A stretch of DNA of 64,000 nucleotides from Candidatus Gemmiger stercoravium (lineage in GTDB: Bacteria > Bacillota > Clostridia > Oscillospirales > Ruminococcaceae): positions 1-64,000 of the forward strand of contig DWWE01000043.1 of NCBI GenBank assembly GCA_019119835.1, written 5' to 3'. Each line of letters opens with the position of its first letter. Within the stretch, counting starts at the first letter, position 1. A program made the translations under genes and the position numbers. Below are positions 1 through 9,445 of the stretch, piece by piece. The notes under the pieces were generated by a model that did not search any database, was not told the origin of the DNA, and saw nothing but the letters and a program-made list of their open reading frames with translations.

Positions 1-662
1 CCGCTGCCCCGCTCCCACACCCGCATGATCAGGTGGTGGGGGTCCCGGACGCAGACGAACTCGGTGTTGATCCCTTCGGGAAAGGCCGGGTGGTGTTCGA
101 ACTCCGGCCCCAGCGCGGCCAGGGCAGCCCCTTCGGGCAGGGTGGCCGGGTCGGGCCACTGGATCACGCAATGGGGGTTGCCCATGCTCAGGCAGGCTGC
201 GTCCCAGCTGCGGCCGGCGGCCACCAGCTCGGCGTGCAGCAGCGGGCCGGCGCCCAGGCCCACGGCGGGCAGCGCCGCAGGGTTTGCGTCGAACCGGCCC
301 ATGTCGGCCTGCCACATCCCGTCCCCCAGCCGGTGCAGGGTCTTGCGGCCGGCCAGCCGGGTGTCGATCTCCAGGGTGTCCCGCTTCAGGCCGTGGCGGT
401 AGAGGTACTCGGCCACGCAGCGCACCCCGTTGCCGCACATCCGCCCTTCGCTGCCGTCGGCGTTGAACATCCGCATCGTGGCGTCGCCGCCGGCCAGCGT
501 GGGCGGGCAGATGTAGATGACCCCGTCCGCCCCCACCGAAAAGTGCCGCCGGGACAGCCGCCGGCTCCATTCCGCGGCCTGTTCCGGCAGGCCGGTGTCG
601 CGGCGGTCCACATAGATATAGTCGTTGCCGCAGCCGTGCATTTTGGTAAAATTCAGTTGCAT
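1..662 (-). CDS. dapF: Diaminopimelate epimerase DapF (3' end cut by window)
   Basis: Converts LL- to meso-diaminopimelate in the cytoplasm, feeding lysine and peptidoglycan synthesis. The reading frame starts at ATG 662 behind GGAGG and stays open to base 1, so about 220 residues are visible of an expected 270-280. The N-terminus MQLNFTKMHGCGNDYIYVD is typical, and the first catalytic cysteine sits at about C76 in EGRMCGNGVRC. A second family block (MGNPHCV) is also present. The second catalytic cysteine lies outside the window. It is transcribed divergently from proS from its own promoter at 693-721. Confidence 0.96.
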   Translation of the reverse strand, partial: MQLNFTKMHGCGNDYIYVDRRDTGLPEQAAEWSRRLSRRHFSVGADGVIYICPPTLAGGDATMRMFNADGSEGRMCGNGVRCVAEYLYRHGLKRDTLEIDTRLAGRKTLHRLGDGMWQADMGRFDANPAALPAVGLGAGPLLHAELVAAGRSWDAACLSMGNPHCVIQWPDPATLPEGAALAALGPEFEHHPAFPEGINTEFVCVRDPHHLIMRVWERGS

Positions 663-692
663 CGGTTCGCCTCCTTTGGTTGGTCTGCTTCT

Positions 693-721
693 ATCATATC
701 GCGCCGGGGCGTTTGGTACAA
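693..721 (-). promoter_or_regulatory. Sigma-A promoter of dapF
   Basis: On the minus strand, TTGTAC (716-721) and TATGAT (693-698) are separated by exactly 17 bp, and the dapF ATG lies about 30 bp downstream. Confidence 0.8.
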
Positions 722-839
722 CCGTTTGCGGGGAAAAATCTGCCCGGACCTCCGCCGTCCGCGCCCTTTCGGGGAGCCCGGCAGGCCGGCGGGGAACTGG
801 ACACTCGGTGGCAAGGCGTCGAATTTTTGGGCCCGCGGC

Positions 840-868
840 TTGACAACCCGCCCGGGATAGGATATAAA
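840..868 (+). promoter_or_regulatory. Sigma-A promoter of proS
   Basis: Consensus TTGACA (840-845), a 17-bp spacer and TATAAA (863-868). The start codon is about 170 bp downstream, giving a long GC-rich leader with short inverted repeats around 920-1000. I see no T-box (no convincing specifier stem or antiterminator) in this leader. The gap 722-839 between the divergent promoters holds nothing I recognise. Confidence 0.85.
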
Positions 869-1037
869 AATACCTGTAAGAATCATAAGGGCGACAGGGC
901 GGCCCGGCAGCGCAGGCGGCCGGACCGGCCTGTTCTGTGCTTGCATACCGAAGGGGACGGCACCGCGCCGGGGCCAGGCGCCCCGGACCGCCCGGGACCA
1001 AACCAAGCGCGAGCTGCGCAAGAAAGTGTGAGAGAGA

Positions 1038-2477
1038 ATGGCAAAAGACAAGAAAAAACTGGTGGAGGCGATCACCGCCCAGGAAGTGGATTTCGCCCAG
1101 TGGTACACCGACATCTGCACCAAGGCCGAACTGGTGGAGTATTCCAGCGTCAAGGGCTTTGTGGTGCTGCGCCCCTATGGCTACGCCATCTGGGAAAACA
1201 TCCAGAAAAACCTCGACGCCCGCTTCAAGGCCACCGGCCATGAGAATGTGGCCATGCCGATGCTGATTCCCGAAAGCCTGCTGAAGAAGGAAGGGGAGCT
1301 GGTGGACGGCTTCGCCCCCGAGGTGGCCTGGGTCACCGCCGGCGGCAGCGAGCCGCTGGAAGAGCGGCTGGCCGTGCGCCCCACCAGCGAGACGATGTTC
1401 AGCGACCACTTCTCCCATGTGCTGCAGAGCTACCGCGACCTGCCGATGCTGTACAACCAGTGGTGCAGCGTGGTCCGGTGGGAAAAATCCACCCGCCCCT
1501 TCCTGCGCACCCGGGAATTCTGGTGGCAGGAGGGCCATACCATCCACGAGACCGCCGAGGAAGCCCAGGCCGAGACCGCCCAGCAGCTGAACTGCTATGC
1601 GGATTTCTGTGAGCAGGACCTGTGCATCCCGGTACTCAAGGGCCGCAAGACCGACAAGGAGAAGTTTGCCGGCGCCGAGGCCACCTACACCGTCGAGGCC
1701 ATGATGAAGGACGGCAAGGCGCTGCAGAGCGGCACCAGCCACTATTTCGGGGACAAGTTCTCCCGCGCTTACGACGTGACCTTCACCGGCCGGGACAACA
1801 CCCTGCAGTATCCGTTCCAGACCTCCTGGGGCGCTTCCAGCCGGCTGATCGGCGCCATCATCATGACCCACGGCGACGACGACGGCCTGATCCTGCCGCC
1901 GGCCATCGCGCCGGTGCAGGTGGTCATCGTGCCGGTGGCCGCCCACAAGCCCGGCGTGACCGAGAAGGCCCGCGAACTGGCCGACGCGCTGCGCGGGTCC
2001 TTCCGGGTCAAGGTGGACGATTCCGACAAGGCCCCGGGCTGGAAGTTCAGCCAGTGGGAGATGAAGGGCGTGCCGCTGCGCATCGAGGTGGGCCCGCGGG
2101 ACATCGAGCAGGGCCAGTGCGTGCTGGTGCGCCGCGATACCCGTGAAAAGCAGTTCGTCCGGTTCGAGGACCTGGCCACGGCGGTGCCCGCCGCGCTGGA
2201 GGCGCTGCGCGCTTCGCTGTACGAAAACGCCCGGAAAAACCGTGAAGCCCGCACCTACACCGCCCGGAGCCTTGAGGAGATCAAGGCCATCACCGCCGAG
2301 CACACCGGCTTTATCAAGGCCATGTGGTGCGGCGACCTTGCCTGCGAGGAGGCCATGAAAGAACAGGCCGGCCTGTCCAGCCGCTGCATGCCCTTTGAGC
2401 AGGAAGAGATCTCGGATGTCTGCCCGATCTGCGGCAAACCGGCCCGCAAGATGGTCGTCTGGGGCGTCGCCTACTAA
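1038..2477 (+). CDS. proS: Prolyl-tRNA synthetase, eukaryote/archaea-like class
   Basis: Charges tRNA-Pro with proline in the cytoplasm. At 479 residues it matches the short ProRS class found in archaea, eukaryotes and many Clostridia rather than the ~570-residue bacterial type with an inserted editing domain. Class II motifs are visible: motif 2-like around [16 protein letters not shown] and a [20 protein letters not shown] block. The C-terminus carries the cysteine-containing zinc-binding extension typical of this class ([20 protein letters not shown]) and ends in a conserved-looking aromatic VVWGVAY. The start ATG 1038 has only a weak purine-rich GAGAGAG site. Confidence 0.96.
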   Translation: MAKDKKKLVEAITAQEVDFAQWYTDICTKAELVEYSSVKGFVVLRPYGYAIWENIQKNLDARFKATGHENVAMPMLIPESLLKKEGELVDGFAPEVAWVTAGGSEPLEERLAVRPTSETMFSDHFSHVLQSYRDLPMLYNQWCSVVRWEKSTRPFLRTREFWWQEGHTIHETAEEAQAETAQQLNCYADFCEQDLCIPVLKGRKTDKEKFAGAEATYTVEAMMKDGKALQSGTSHYFGDKFSRAYDVTFTGRDNTLQYPFQTSWGASSRLIGAIIMTHGDDDGLILPPAIAPVQVVIVPVAAHKPGVTEKARELADALRGSFRVKVDDSDKAPGWKFSQWEMKGVPLRIEVGPRDIEQGQCVLVRRDTREKQFVRFEDLATAVPAALEALRASLYENARKNREARTYTARSLEEIKAITAEHTGFIKAMWCGDLACEEAMKEQAGLSSRCMPFEQEEISDVCPICGKPARKMVVWGVAY

Positions 2478-2567
2478 ACGGCAGCGCGGCAAGAGCGCCC
2501 GCCGCAACCAGGGCCGCCCTTTGCCCCGCGTTCCGTCTGTCTCTTTGTGGGGGAAAGGTCTGTGCCC

Positions 2568-3635
2568 ATGTTCCTGTTCATCACCTTTCTGCTCTATGCG
2601 CTGGGGCTGGTCCTCACCGCCGTGGGCAGCCGGCTGACCGGCCGCTGCGCCACCTGGTGCTGTGCGCTGTGCGGCTTCCCGATGTGGGTGGTCAGCGGCA
2701 CGGTGGCCTCGCTCAGCGTGGCGCTGCCCCAGCTGGTGCTGGCCTTCCTGGCTTCGGGGCTGTCCATCACCAGCCTGGCGGTGGGGGCGGCGCTGGCCGG
2801 CGCCGTCACCGACCTGGGGCTGGTGCTGGCGCTCTGCCTGCTGCGCCGCTCGGTCACGGTGGACCGGGGCGAGTTCTGCCGCAAATGCGGCATCCTGCTG
2901 GCGGCCTGTCTGGTACTGCTCCTCTTTGTCCGGGACGGCGCGCTCAGCCACACCGGCGCCGGGCTGCTGATGGCCCTCTTCGTCCTCTTTGTGATGGAAA
3001 GCATCGTGTACCAGTACCGCCTTGTGTATGACGAGGACCTGCAGCCCATCGGGGTGGGGCCGAAGCGGCTGCCCCGCAGCGCCGCGGTGCCGGCCAGCCA
3101 GACGATGGCGTTCCCGGCCATGAGCCCGGGCAACGCCGTCAAAAACCTGGCCGGGGTGCTGGGGGGCCTGGCGCTACTGCTGGGCGGGGCCTGGGCGCTT
3201 TTGTACAGCGCCACCGCCCTGGCCAACCTGACCGGTACCATCCAGGCGCTGTGGGCGGCCACCCTGATCTCCTTCGGTTTCAGCCTGCCGCTGCTGGCCG
3301 AGGTACTGCACCATCCCTTCGGCTCGGTCTGGAAACGGTTTGCGGTGCGCTGCCGCATCCACCCGCCGGCCGCGCTGCCGATGCAGATGCTCAACAGCGC
3401 GATCCTCAGCCTGACCTTTGTGCTGCCGCTGTGCAGCCTGACCTACCGGGCCCGGCTGCCGGTGGGGGCGCAGTTCCGCGCCTACGATGTGCCGGTCTGC
3501 GTGCTGCTGGGGCTGGTGCTGCTGGTCCCGCCGCTCTTCCGCCGCCGGCTGTACCGCTGGCAGGGCGGGGTCTGCCTGGGGCTGTACCTGCTGTACCTGG
3601 CCGCGGTGCTGCTGGCCCCGCGGGCCGGCGCCTGA
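2568..3635 (+). CDS. Polytopic membrane protein, distant CaCA (sodium/calcium exchanger-like) family
   Basis: About 355 residues with roughly ten hydrophobic helices in two halves separated by a hydrophilic loop (residues ~160-195). Each half has a segment resembling the alpha-repeat of calcium/cation antiporters: SGLSITSLAVGAALAGAVTD in the first half and LTGTIQALWAATLISFGFSL in the second. The usual acidic GTSxPE ion-binding motif is not clear in either, so transport activity is uncertain. I chose ATG 2568 because GGGGGAAAGG lies 9 bp upstream; GTG 2547 and GTG 2562 are alternatives. It follows proS by 90 bp and ends at a bidirectional terminator. Confidence 0.7.
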   Translation: MFLFITFLLYALGLVLTAVGSRLTGRCATWCCALCGFPMWVVSGTVASLSVALPQLVLAFLASGLSITSLAVGAALAGAVTDLGLVLALCLLRRSVTVDRGEFCRKCGILLAACLVLLLFVRDGALSHTGAGLLMALFVLFVMESIVYQYRLVYDEDLQPIGVGPKRLPRSAAVPASQTMAFPAMSPGNAVKNLAGVLGGLALLLGGAWALLYSATALANLTGTIQALWAATLISFGFSLPLLAEVLHHPFGSVWKRFAVRCRIHPPAALPMQMLNSAILSLTFVLPLCSLTYRARLPVGAQFRAYDVPVCVLLGLVLLVPPLFRRRLYRWQGGVCLGLYLLYLAAVLLAPRAGA

Positions 3636-3647
3636 ACTCAACATTGC

Positions 3648-3700
3648 AAAAACGCCCTGTGCCGCTTGGCACAGGGCGTTCTGCTTTGGGTTGGCTTTTT
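3648..3700. terminator. Bidirectional intrinsic terminator between convergent genes
   Basis: A perfect 13-bp stem (3651-3663 with 3668-3680) and a GCTT loop. On the minus strand the stem runs directly into TTTTT; on the plus strand a T-rich tract follows at 3684-3700. Confidence 0.88.
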
Positions 3701-3718
3701 GAAATCGGGAATTCGTAG

Positions 3719-5182
3719 TCAGCGCCCTGCGGGCTGGCGGGGGTCGGCGGCCGGCAGGCTGAAGGTGAACCGGCACCATTTGCCCTGTTCGCTCTCGGCC
3801 TTGATCTGCCCGCCGGACAGGTTCACCAGCACCTTGCAGATGTGCAGCCCCAGCCCGCTGCCCCGGGTGTTCAGCCCGCGGGAGCGGTCCTCCTTGTAAA
3901 AACGCTCGAACACGAAGGGCAGCGCCTCGGGGGCGATGCCGTCGCCGGTGTTCTCGATGGAGACATACACCATGCCGCTGCTGTGGACCACCTGGAAGCG
4001 GATGACCCCGTCGGGCGGGGTGAACTTGATGGCGTTGTCCACGATGTTGTACACCACCTGATGGACCAGGTCCGGGTCGGCAAAGACCGGCTCGCGCCCG
4101 GGTTCCAGCCCCTGAATGTCGATCTTGCCGTCCTCGATGCGCCGCTCGTCGCTGAGCACCACATCGGTCAGGGTGTCCCAGACGTTGAAGCTGCGGGCCT
4201 GTACCTTGTACTCGCCGCTCTCCAGCTTGGTGATGTCCAGCATGTTCTGCACCAGCCGGGCCAGCCGCCCGGTCTCCTGGGAGACGATGGCCAGATAGTG
4301 CTTGTACTCGCTCTCGGGGATGGTGTCGTCCAGCATCCCGTCGATAAAGCCCTTGATGCTGGTCATCGGGGTGCGCAGTTCGTGGGCGATGTTGCCCATG
4401 AACTGGCCGCGGGCGTTGTCGATGGTCTGCAGCCGGGCCGCCATGTTGTTGAAGGTGGTGGCGAACTCGGCCAGCTCCTCGCAGCCATTCACCGGCGCCC
4501 GGGCGGTAAAGTCGCCGCTGCCCAGCTGGCGGGCCGCCGCGCTGATCTGTTCGATGGGGGCGGTGATCTTGCGGGTCAGCAGCATCGACACGATCATGGC
4601 CAGCAGCAGGATGCAGATGGCCGAAATGCAGATCACGCTCAGGCTGTCCTCCAGGTACCGGTAGGTGGACTGGGTGGAGGCACACACGAACAGGTAGGCC
4701 ACCGCCTGCCCGCCGTCGATGCGCCGCCCGGCCACATAGTGCTTGGTGGCCAGCGTGCCGCCCAGCGTGCCCTGCTCAAAGTAATCCTCCCCGGCGTCCA
4801 GCACGTCCAGCACATCCTCGGGCACCGGGGTGGCGGTCAGGGCGTCGGTCTGGGTATTCAGCAGGGCGTGGCCGGTCTCGTCGGCCACAAACACCGTCAC
4901 GTCGGAGGAGGTGTGAAACAGCTCGAACCCGTTTTCGATGTTCTCCCGCAGCGCATCGTCCGCAATGGGTTTGGTGATGTCCTGCCCCATGGCGGCAAAC
5001 CGGTTGCTCAGGGCGGTGGAGGCATCCAGCACGCTGGTCAGCGCGGTGCGGCGCTCCTGGCTGAAATAGGCCATCGAGAGCGCGCACAGCACCCCGCCCA
5101 TCAGCGTCAGGCTCAAAAGCAGGATCAGGGCGGTGCTGGTGAAGATCTCCTTGCTGATGCTTTTGCTTCGTTTGCGCTGCAC
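3719..5182 (-). CDS. Membrane sensor histidine kinase
   Basis: 487 residues. One transmembrane helix lies at ~13-38, followed by an extracytoplasmic sensor region of about 140 residues, a second helix at ~180-203, a HAMP linker at ~204-256, and a HisKA domain with phospho-acceptor H267 in AHELRTPM. The HATPase domain has an N-box (NIVDNAIKF) and a GSGLGLHI lid. It starts at GTG 5182, one base after the response regulator stop, so the two are co-transcribed and form a two-component system. The stimulus is unknown; the architecture resembles PhoR/VanS-type kinases. Confidence 0.93.
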   Translation of the reverse strand: MQRKRSKSISKEIFTSTALILLLSLTLMGGVLCALSMAYFSQERRTALTSVLDASTALSNRFAAMGQDITKPIADDALRENIENGFELFHTSSDVTVFVADETGHALLNTQTDALTATPVPEDVLDVLDAGEDYFEQGTLGGTLATKHYVAGRRIDGGQAVAYLFVCASTQSTYRYLEDSLSVICISAICILLLAMIVSMLLTRKITAPIEQISAAARQLGSGDFTARAPVNGCEELAEFATTFNNMAARLQTIDNARGQFMGNIAHELRTPMTSIKGFIDGMLDDTIPESEYKHYLAIVSQETGRLARLVQNMLDITKLESGEYKVQARSFNVWDTLTDVVLSDERRIEDGKIDIQGLEPGREPVFADPDLVHQVVYNIVDNAIKFTPPDGVIRFQVVHSSGMVYVSIENTGDGIAPEALPFVFERFYKEDRSRGLNTRGSGLGLHICKVLVNLSGGQIKAESEQGKWCRFTFSLPAADPRQPAGR

Positions 5183-5183
5183 T

Positions 5184-5873
5184 TTATTCCTTCACCTCGA
5201 ACTTGTACCCCACGCCCCACACGGTCTTGAGGCACCACTGGTCGGACGCGCCTTCCAGCTTTTCCCGCAGGCGCTTGACATGTACGTCGATGGTGCGGGA
5301 GTCGCCGTAATACTCAAACCCCCACACCTCGTCCAGCAGCTGGTCGCGGGTATACACCCGGTTGGGGTGGGCGGCCAGGCAGGCCAGCAGTTCCAGCTCC
5401 TTGGGCGGGGCGTCCACCACCTTGCCCTTGACCTTCAGCTCGTAGCGGTTCATATCCAGGTGGAGGTTGTCAAAATCGTACACACCCTTGTCGTCCTCAT
5501 CCGGCAGGGCGCAGCGGCGCAGCACCGCCTTGATGCGGGCGGTGACCTCCTTGGTCTCAAAGGGCTTCACGATGTAGTCGTCCGCCCCCAGTTCGAGCCC
5601 CAGCACCTTGTCGTAGGTCTCGCCCTTGGCCGTCAGCATGATGATGGGGGTCTTGTTGTTCTGGCGGATGCGCCGGCATACCTCCCATCCGTCCATGCCG
5701 GGCATCATCACGTCCAGCAGCACCAGGTCGGGGTGCAGGCGCTCAAATTCCTTCAGGGCCTCGTTGCCGTCGTAGGCCATTGTCACATGAAAGCCCTCTT
5801 TTTCCAGGTACAGCCGCAGCAGTTCGCAGATGTTCTTGTCGTCATCCACCACCAGGATCTTTTCGTTTGCCAT
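5184..5873 (-). CDS. OmpR-family response regulator
   Basis: 229 residues. The receiver domain has acidic pocket DDD at 10-12, phospho-acceptor D54 and K103 (VKPFE). A C-terminal winged-helix DNA-binding domain ends in WGVGYKFE. Start ATG 5873 lies 8-9 bp after GGAGGG; an upstream in-frame GTG (5894) would overlap that site and is rejected. It is the first gene of the pair with the kinase immediately downstream, and probably controls envelope-related targets, which cannot be named from sequence. Confidence 0.95.
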   Translation of the reverse strand: MANEKILVVDDDKNICELLRLYLEKEGFHVTMAYDGNEALKEFERLHPDLVLLDVMMPGMDGWEVCRRIRQNNKTPIIMLTAKGETYDKVLGLELGADDYIVKPFETKEVTARIKAVLRRCALPDEDDKGVYDFDNLHLDMNRYELKVKGKVVDAPPKELELLACLAAHPNRVYTRDQLLDEVWGFEYYGDSRTIDVHVKRLREKLEGASDQWCLKTVWGVGYKFEVKE

Positions 5874-5926
5874 ACTACTCTTCCCTCCGTCCACGGCGCG
5901 GCAGCGCCGTACAAAACTACACTTCC

Positions 5927-5955
5927 ATTATAAAGGGCAAATATGGAAAAATAAA
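5927..5955 (-). promoter_or_regulatory. Probable promoter of the two-component operon
   Basis: Minus-strand TATAAT (5927-5932) with a 17-bp spacer to a poor -35 TTTATT (5950-5955) in an unusually AT-rich stretch. The weak -35 suggests activator dependence, possibly autoregulation by the response regulator. Confidence 0.5.
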
Positions 5956-6029
5956 GAAGAAAACATCAAATTTTTCTTACCCGAACGCCCCGGTTTGTCC
6001 CACCGGCGGGGCTGTTTTTGCCAAATGGC

Positions 6030-6058
6030 TTGCCTGTTGGGGCCCCGCTGTGTATAAT
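6030..6058 (+). promoter_or_regulatory. Sigma-A promoter of ychF
   Basis: TTGCCT (6030-6035), a 17-bp spacer and TATAAT (6053-6058), 48 bp before the ychF ATG. Confidence 0.8.
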
Positions 6059-6105
6059 GGGAAAAGAAACTTTGCAAACCATTGCGCTAAAGGAGCGAAC
6101 GTTCT

Positions 6106-7236
6106 ATGAAACTTGGAATCGTTGGCCTGCCCAACGTGGGGAAATCCACCCTCTTCAACGCCATCACCTCCACCCGCAACGCCCAGGCGGCCAACTATCC
6201 GTTCTGCACCATCGAGCCCAACGCCGGCATCGTGGCGGTGCCCGACCCCCGGCTGGACAAGCTGGCCGAGCTCTGGCAGACCGATAAAAAGACCCCCGCC
6301 ACCGTGGAATTCGTGGACATTGCCGGCCTGGTCAAAGGCGCGGCCCAGGGCGCGGGGCTCGGCAACAAGTTCCTGGGGCATATCCGGGAATGCGACGCGC
6401 TGGTCCATGTGGTGCGCTGCTTTGACGACGACAGCATCATCCATGTGGTGGAGGATGTGAACAAGCCCGAGAGCGTGGACCCCATCCGGGACATCGAGGC
6501 CATCGACCTGGAACTGATCCTCTCCGACCTGGAGGTGGTCAACAACCGCCTGGGCCGCCAGCAGAAAGCCGCCAAGACCGGCAACAAGGCCGCCGGGGCG
6601 GAAGCCGCCTGGCTGGCCGAGCTGGCCGCCCACCTGGAAGCCGGCCAGCCTGCCCGCACCTTTGATTTTGACGAGGAGGACGCCGCCCAGGCCGCCGCCC
6701 GCAAGGAGATGGGCCTGCTCTCCGCCAAGCCGGTGATCTACGCCTGCAACGTGGGGGAGGACGACCTGCTGGGCGGCATCGGGGACAACCCCTACTACCC
6801 GCTGGTGGCGGAACGCGCCCGGGCCGAACACGCCCAGGCCATGCCGATCTGCGCCAAGACCGAGGAGGATATCGCCGACGCCACGCCGGAGGAAAAGCAC
6901 GCTTTCCTGCAGGAAATGGGCATCGAGGCCACCGGCCTTGACAACCTCATCAAAGCCAGCTATACGCTGCTGGGGCTCATCAGCTTCCTGACCGACGGCA
7001 AAAAGGAATGCCGCGCCTGGACCATCCGCCAGGGAACCCGGGCCCCCCAGGCCGCCGGCAAGATCCATTCCGACTTTGAGCGCGGCTTCATCCGGGCCCA
7101 GGTCATCGGGTACGAGGACCTGGCCGCCCACAACTTCGACTACGCCGCCGTCAAGGCCGCCGGCCTGCAGCGCACCGAGGGCAAGGAGTATGTGGTGCGG
7201 GACGGCGACATCATCGAGTTCCTGTTCAATGTGTAA
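6106..7236 (+). CDS. ychF: Redox-responsive/ribosome-binding ATPase YchF (OLA1 family)
   Basis: 376 residues, near the usual 360-370. An Obg-like P-loop GLPNVGKST at residues 7-15 is followed by a switch block (EFVDIAGLVKGA). The central coiled-coil insertion lies at ~130-200, and the C-terminal TGS-like domain contains the family ending with GDIIEFLFNV. YchF proteins hydrolyse ATP, bind ribosomes and modulate translation and the stress response. RBS AAAGGAG lies upstream of ATG 6106. mtnN follows after 10 bp. Confidence 0.97.
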   Translation: MKLGIVGLPNVGKSTLFNAITSTRNAQAANYPFCTIEPNAGIVAVPDPRLDKLAELWQTDKKTPATVEFVDIAGLVKGAAQGAGLGNKFLGHIRECDALVHVVRCFDDDSIIHVVEDVNKPESVDPIRDIEAIDLELILSDLEVVNNRLGRQQKAAKTGNKAAGAEAAWLAELAAHLEAGQPARTFDFDEEDAAQAAARKEMGLLSAKPVIYACNVGEDDLLGGIGDNPYYPLVAERARAEHAQAMPICAKTEEDIADATPEEKHAFLQEMGIEATGLDNLIKASYTLLGLISFLTDGKKECRAWTIRQGTRAPQAAGKIHSDFERGFIRAQVIGYEDLAAHNFDYAAVKAAGLQRTEGKEYVVRDGDIIEFLFNV

Positions 7237-7246
7237 GGAGGGCGCC

Positions 7247-7930
7247 ATGACCATCGGAATTATGGGGGCGATGCCCGCCGAGGTGGACCAGCTGTGCGCC
7301 AGACTGGCCGATGTGACCCGGGAGGAATACGCCGGGGTGGTGTACCACCAGGGCCGCCTGGCGGACAAGAAGGTGGTGGTCTGCTGCGCCGGCATGGGCA
7401 AGGCCAACGCCGCCTCCACCACCCAGGTCCTCATCACCCGCTACGGGGCCGAGAAGATCCTCTTCTCCGGTGTGGCGGGCAACATGACCAGCCGGATCGG
7501 CATTGGGGATGTCTGCGTGGGGCGGCTCGTGGTCTACCATGACGCCGACGCCGACTGCATCGTCCAGAGCGCGCCGTTTCTCGAGGAATTCCCCGGCGAC
7601 CCGGCGCTGGTGCGCTGTGCGCTGGATGCCTGCGCCGCCTGCGGCGTGAAGGCGATTGCCGGCAAGATCGCCACCGGCGACCGCTTTGTGGGGGACAGCG
7701 CCACCAAGGCTGCCATTGCCGCCGCCTGCCACCCCGACTGCGTTGAGATGGAAGGGGCGGCCGTGGCCCAGATCGCCGCCCGCAACGGGGTGCCCGCCGT
7801 GATCCTGCGGGCCATGAGCGACAACGCCGACGAGGAAGGGTACGAGCGGCTGGTCGTGCAGGATTTCAGCATCGACGAGTATGTGACCACCGCCACCCGC
7901 ATTGTGGAAAAGATGCTCCAGACGCTCTGA
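7247..7930 (+). CDS. mtnN: 5'-methylthioadenosine/S-adenosylhomocysteine nucleosidase
   Basis: 227 residues. Cleaves adenine from MTA and SAH, recycling methyl-donor by-products and feeding the autoinducer/methionine salvage routes. Family signatures visible are GIMGAMPAEV at the N-terminus, the nucleosidase block FSGVAGNM, and the purine/substrate block VEMEGAAVAQ with the catalytic-region motif RAMSDNAD. Start ATG 7247 follows GGAGGG by 6 bp. It is translationally close to ychF and ends at a strong hairpin. Confidence 0.96.
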   Translation: MTIGIMGAMPAEVDQLCARLADVTREEYAGVVYHQGRLADKKVVVCCAGMGKANAASTTQVLITRYGAEKILFSGVAGNMTSRIGIGDVCVGRLVVYHDADADCIVQSAPFLEEFPGDPALVRCALDACAACGVKAIAGKIATGDRFVGDSATKAAIAAACHPDCVEMEGAAVAQIAARNGVPAVILRAMSDNADEEGYERLVVQDFSIDEYVTTATRIVEKMLQTL

Positions 7931-7956
7931 CGCGCCCGGACAAAGACAAACAACGA

Positions 7957-8013
7957 CCGCGCCGCCCTGTTCCCTCGGAACAGGGCGGCGCGGCTGCGTC
8001 AGGGGGCTTTTTT
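7957..8013. terminator. Bidirectional terminator between mtnN and the AraC/GyrI gene
   Basis: A 17-bp perfect GC-rich stem (7957-7973 with 7977-7993) and a 3-base loop. A T-run follows on the plus strand at ~8008-8013, and T-rich sequence follows on the minus strand. Confidence 0.82.
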
Positions 8014-8844
8014 CACCGGGACCCAGACTTCAAAAGCGGTGTCGGCCGGGTTGGGGGTCTTGTAGACCTCAATGTCCGGCGCATCGCCGTACACATAGCC
8101 GGAGGCGGGCAGCCACTCGGTAAAGATGCGCCGCTCCAGCGCCTGCAGGTCGCGGCTGGTGCCGGCGCCGGGAAAGACAGCCCAGCAGGCCGGGGGGATC
8201 GTCATGGTCTCCCAGTCGTCGGCCGGGGCGTCGGTGGCCACGGCAATCAGGTAACGCCCGGCCTCGGGGTCCCGGCAGTCGCAGACCCCCAGCAGCCCCT
8301 GCGGTTCGCCGTTGGCCTGGGCCAGCAGCCGGGCCAGCGTTCCGCTTTCCACGGTGCTGTGCCACAGCGCGGGCACGGCGGCAAAATTCTTTTCCATCTC
8401 CGGGTGGATCGGCGCGCCGACGCCGGCCACCCGAAAAGCGTCTCGGGTCACTATGCGGTAGTTCATTTCACACACTCCTTGTACAGTCAGATGGAAGAGG
8501 ATGGGCGGGTAGGAGCAAGCCGGCGCCCGGCCGTCCCTGACCGCCGACGGCGCGGCCCCGTGGACCGACCGGAACGCCCGATGAAAGGCGGTGGGGGAGT
8601 CGTAGCCGTACCTGGCGGCCACCTCGATGACCTTGCCGCCGGCCTGCAGGTCGGCGGCGGCCCGCGACATCCGCCGCCGGCGCAGATACACCGAAAGCGG
8701 CACCTCGGCCAGGTAGCTGAACATCCGCTGGAACTGGCCGGCCGAACAGCCGCAGATCTGCCCCAGCCGCGCCGGGTCCACCCGGCCGGTCAGATTTTGC
8801 TCGATATAGCAAATGCCGCGGTTCATCTGTTCGATCCATTCCAT
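7999..8844 (-). CDS. AraC-family regulator with C-terminal GyrI-like effector domain
   Basis: 281 residues. The N-terminal ~105 residues are a double helix-turn-helix of the AraC/MarA type, and the C-terminal ~155 residues form a GyrI/SOUL-like small-molecule pocket (EVWVPV ending). This order (HTH first) is like Rob and BmrR-type multidrug sensors, so a role in sensing aromatic or cationic compounds is plausible, not proven. Start ATG 8844 follows GGGAGGG. Its promoter has an extended -10 (TGCTATACT at about 8871-8879) without a clear -35. Confidence 0.88.
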   Translation of the reverse strand: MEWIEQMNRGICYIEQNLTGRVDPARLGQICGCSAGQFQRMFSYLAEVPLSVYLRRRRMSRAAADLQAGGKVIEVAARYGYDSPTAFHRAFRSVHGAAPSAVRDGRAPACSYPPILFHLTVQGVCEMNYRIVTRDAFRVAGVGAPIHPEMEKNFAAVPALWHSTVESGTLARLLAQANGEPQGLLGVCDCRDPEAGRYLIAVATDAPADDWETMTIPPACWAVFPGAGTSRDLQALERRIFTEWLPASGYVYGDAPDIEVYKTPNPADTAFEVWVPVKKAP

Positions 8845-8929
8845 GGCGGTGCCCTCCCTGTGGTTCCAGTATAGCAGAAAGTGCCGGGCCGGTCCTCTCG
8901 GTTTGCGCCCCGAAACGGCGAGGCGCCGG

Positions 8930-8965
8930 CAAGACAAACAGCCCCTTTGCCGGGGCAAAGGAGCT
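8930..8965 (-). terminator. Intrinsic terminator of mgsA
   Basis: Minus-strand stem AGC-CCTTTGCC with its complement (8940-8965), followed by a T-rich tract. Confidence 0.7.
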
Positions 8966-8988
8966 GGGGAGATCGGCTGCAGGGACAG

Positions 8989-9387
8989 TCAGGGGTTCAG
9001 GATGGTGCGCCAGTCCAGGTCGCCGTGCTCCAGACCGTGGATCAGCACTTCGGCGGTGGCGATGTTGGTGGCCAGCGGGATGTTGTGAACGTCGCAGATG
9101 CGCAGCAGGTTCATCTCATTGGGTTCGCCGGGCTTGGCGGTGATGGGGTCACGGAAAAACAGCAGCATGTCCACCTCGTCGCAGGCAATACGGGCCGCGA
9201 TCTGCTGGTCGCCGCCGTGCTCGCCGGGCAGGAACCTCTCCACCGGCAGGCCGGTCGCCTCAGCCACCAGCCGCCCGGTCGTGCCGGTGGCGATCAGGTG
9301 ATGGTTGGACAGAATACTGCGGTAAGCAATACAAAACTGTACCATCAGCTCTTTTTTTGCATCGTGTGCAACCAATGCGATCGTCAT
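8989..9387 (-). CDS. mgsA: Methylglyoxal synthase
   Basis: 132 residues. Converts dihydroxyacetone phosphate to methylglyoxal plus phosphate, a bypass of lower glycolysis under phosphate limitation. The catalytic aspartate is D60 in [12 protein letters not shown], and the phosphate-binding segment ATGTTGRL is present. In many Clostridia mgsA is the last gene of the mre-min cell-shape cluster, and here too it sits next to minD, although 58 bp separate them. Confidence 0.96.
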   Translation of the reverse strand: MTIALVAHDAKKELMVQFCIAYRSILSNHHLIATGTTGRLVAEATGLPVERFLPGEHGGDQQIAARIACDEVDMLLFFRDPITAKPGEPNEMNLLRICDVHNIPLATNIATAEVLIHGLEHGDLDWRTILNP

Positions 9388-9445
9388 ACAGAACCCCGCT
9401 TCCCTCGTGCCAAGGCACGATGAACAACTTCAAAACTCTTTCTAT

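Noticed and set aside
869-1037. T-box riboswitch in the proS leader
   Set aside because: No specifier loop, T-box GGTGGNACCGCG core or antiterminator/terminator pair could be found in the leader; the GGTGGCA near 811 lies upstream of the promoter.
7957-7993. Mobile-element end or recombination site
   Set aside because: A simple 17-bp hairpin with T-runs between convergent genes is fully explained as a bidirectional terminator.
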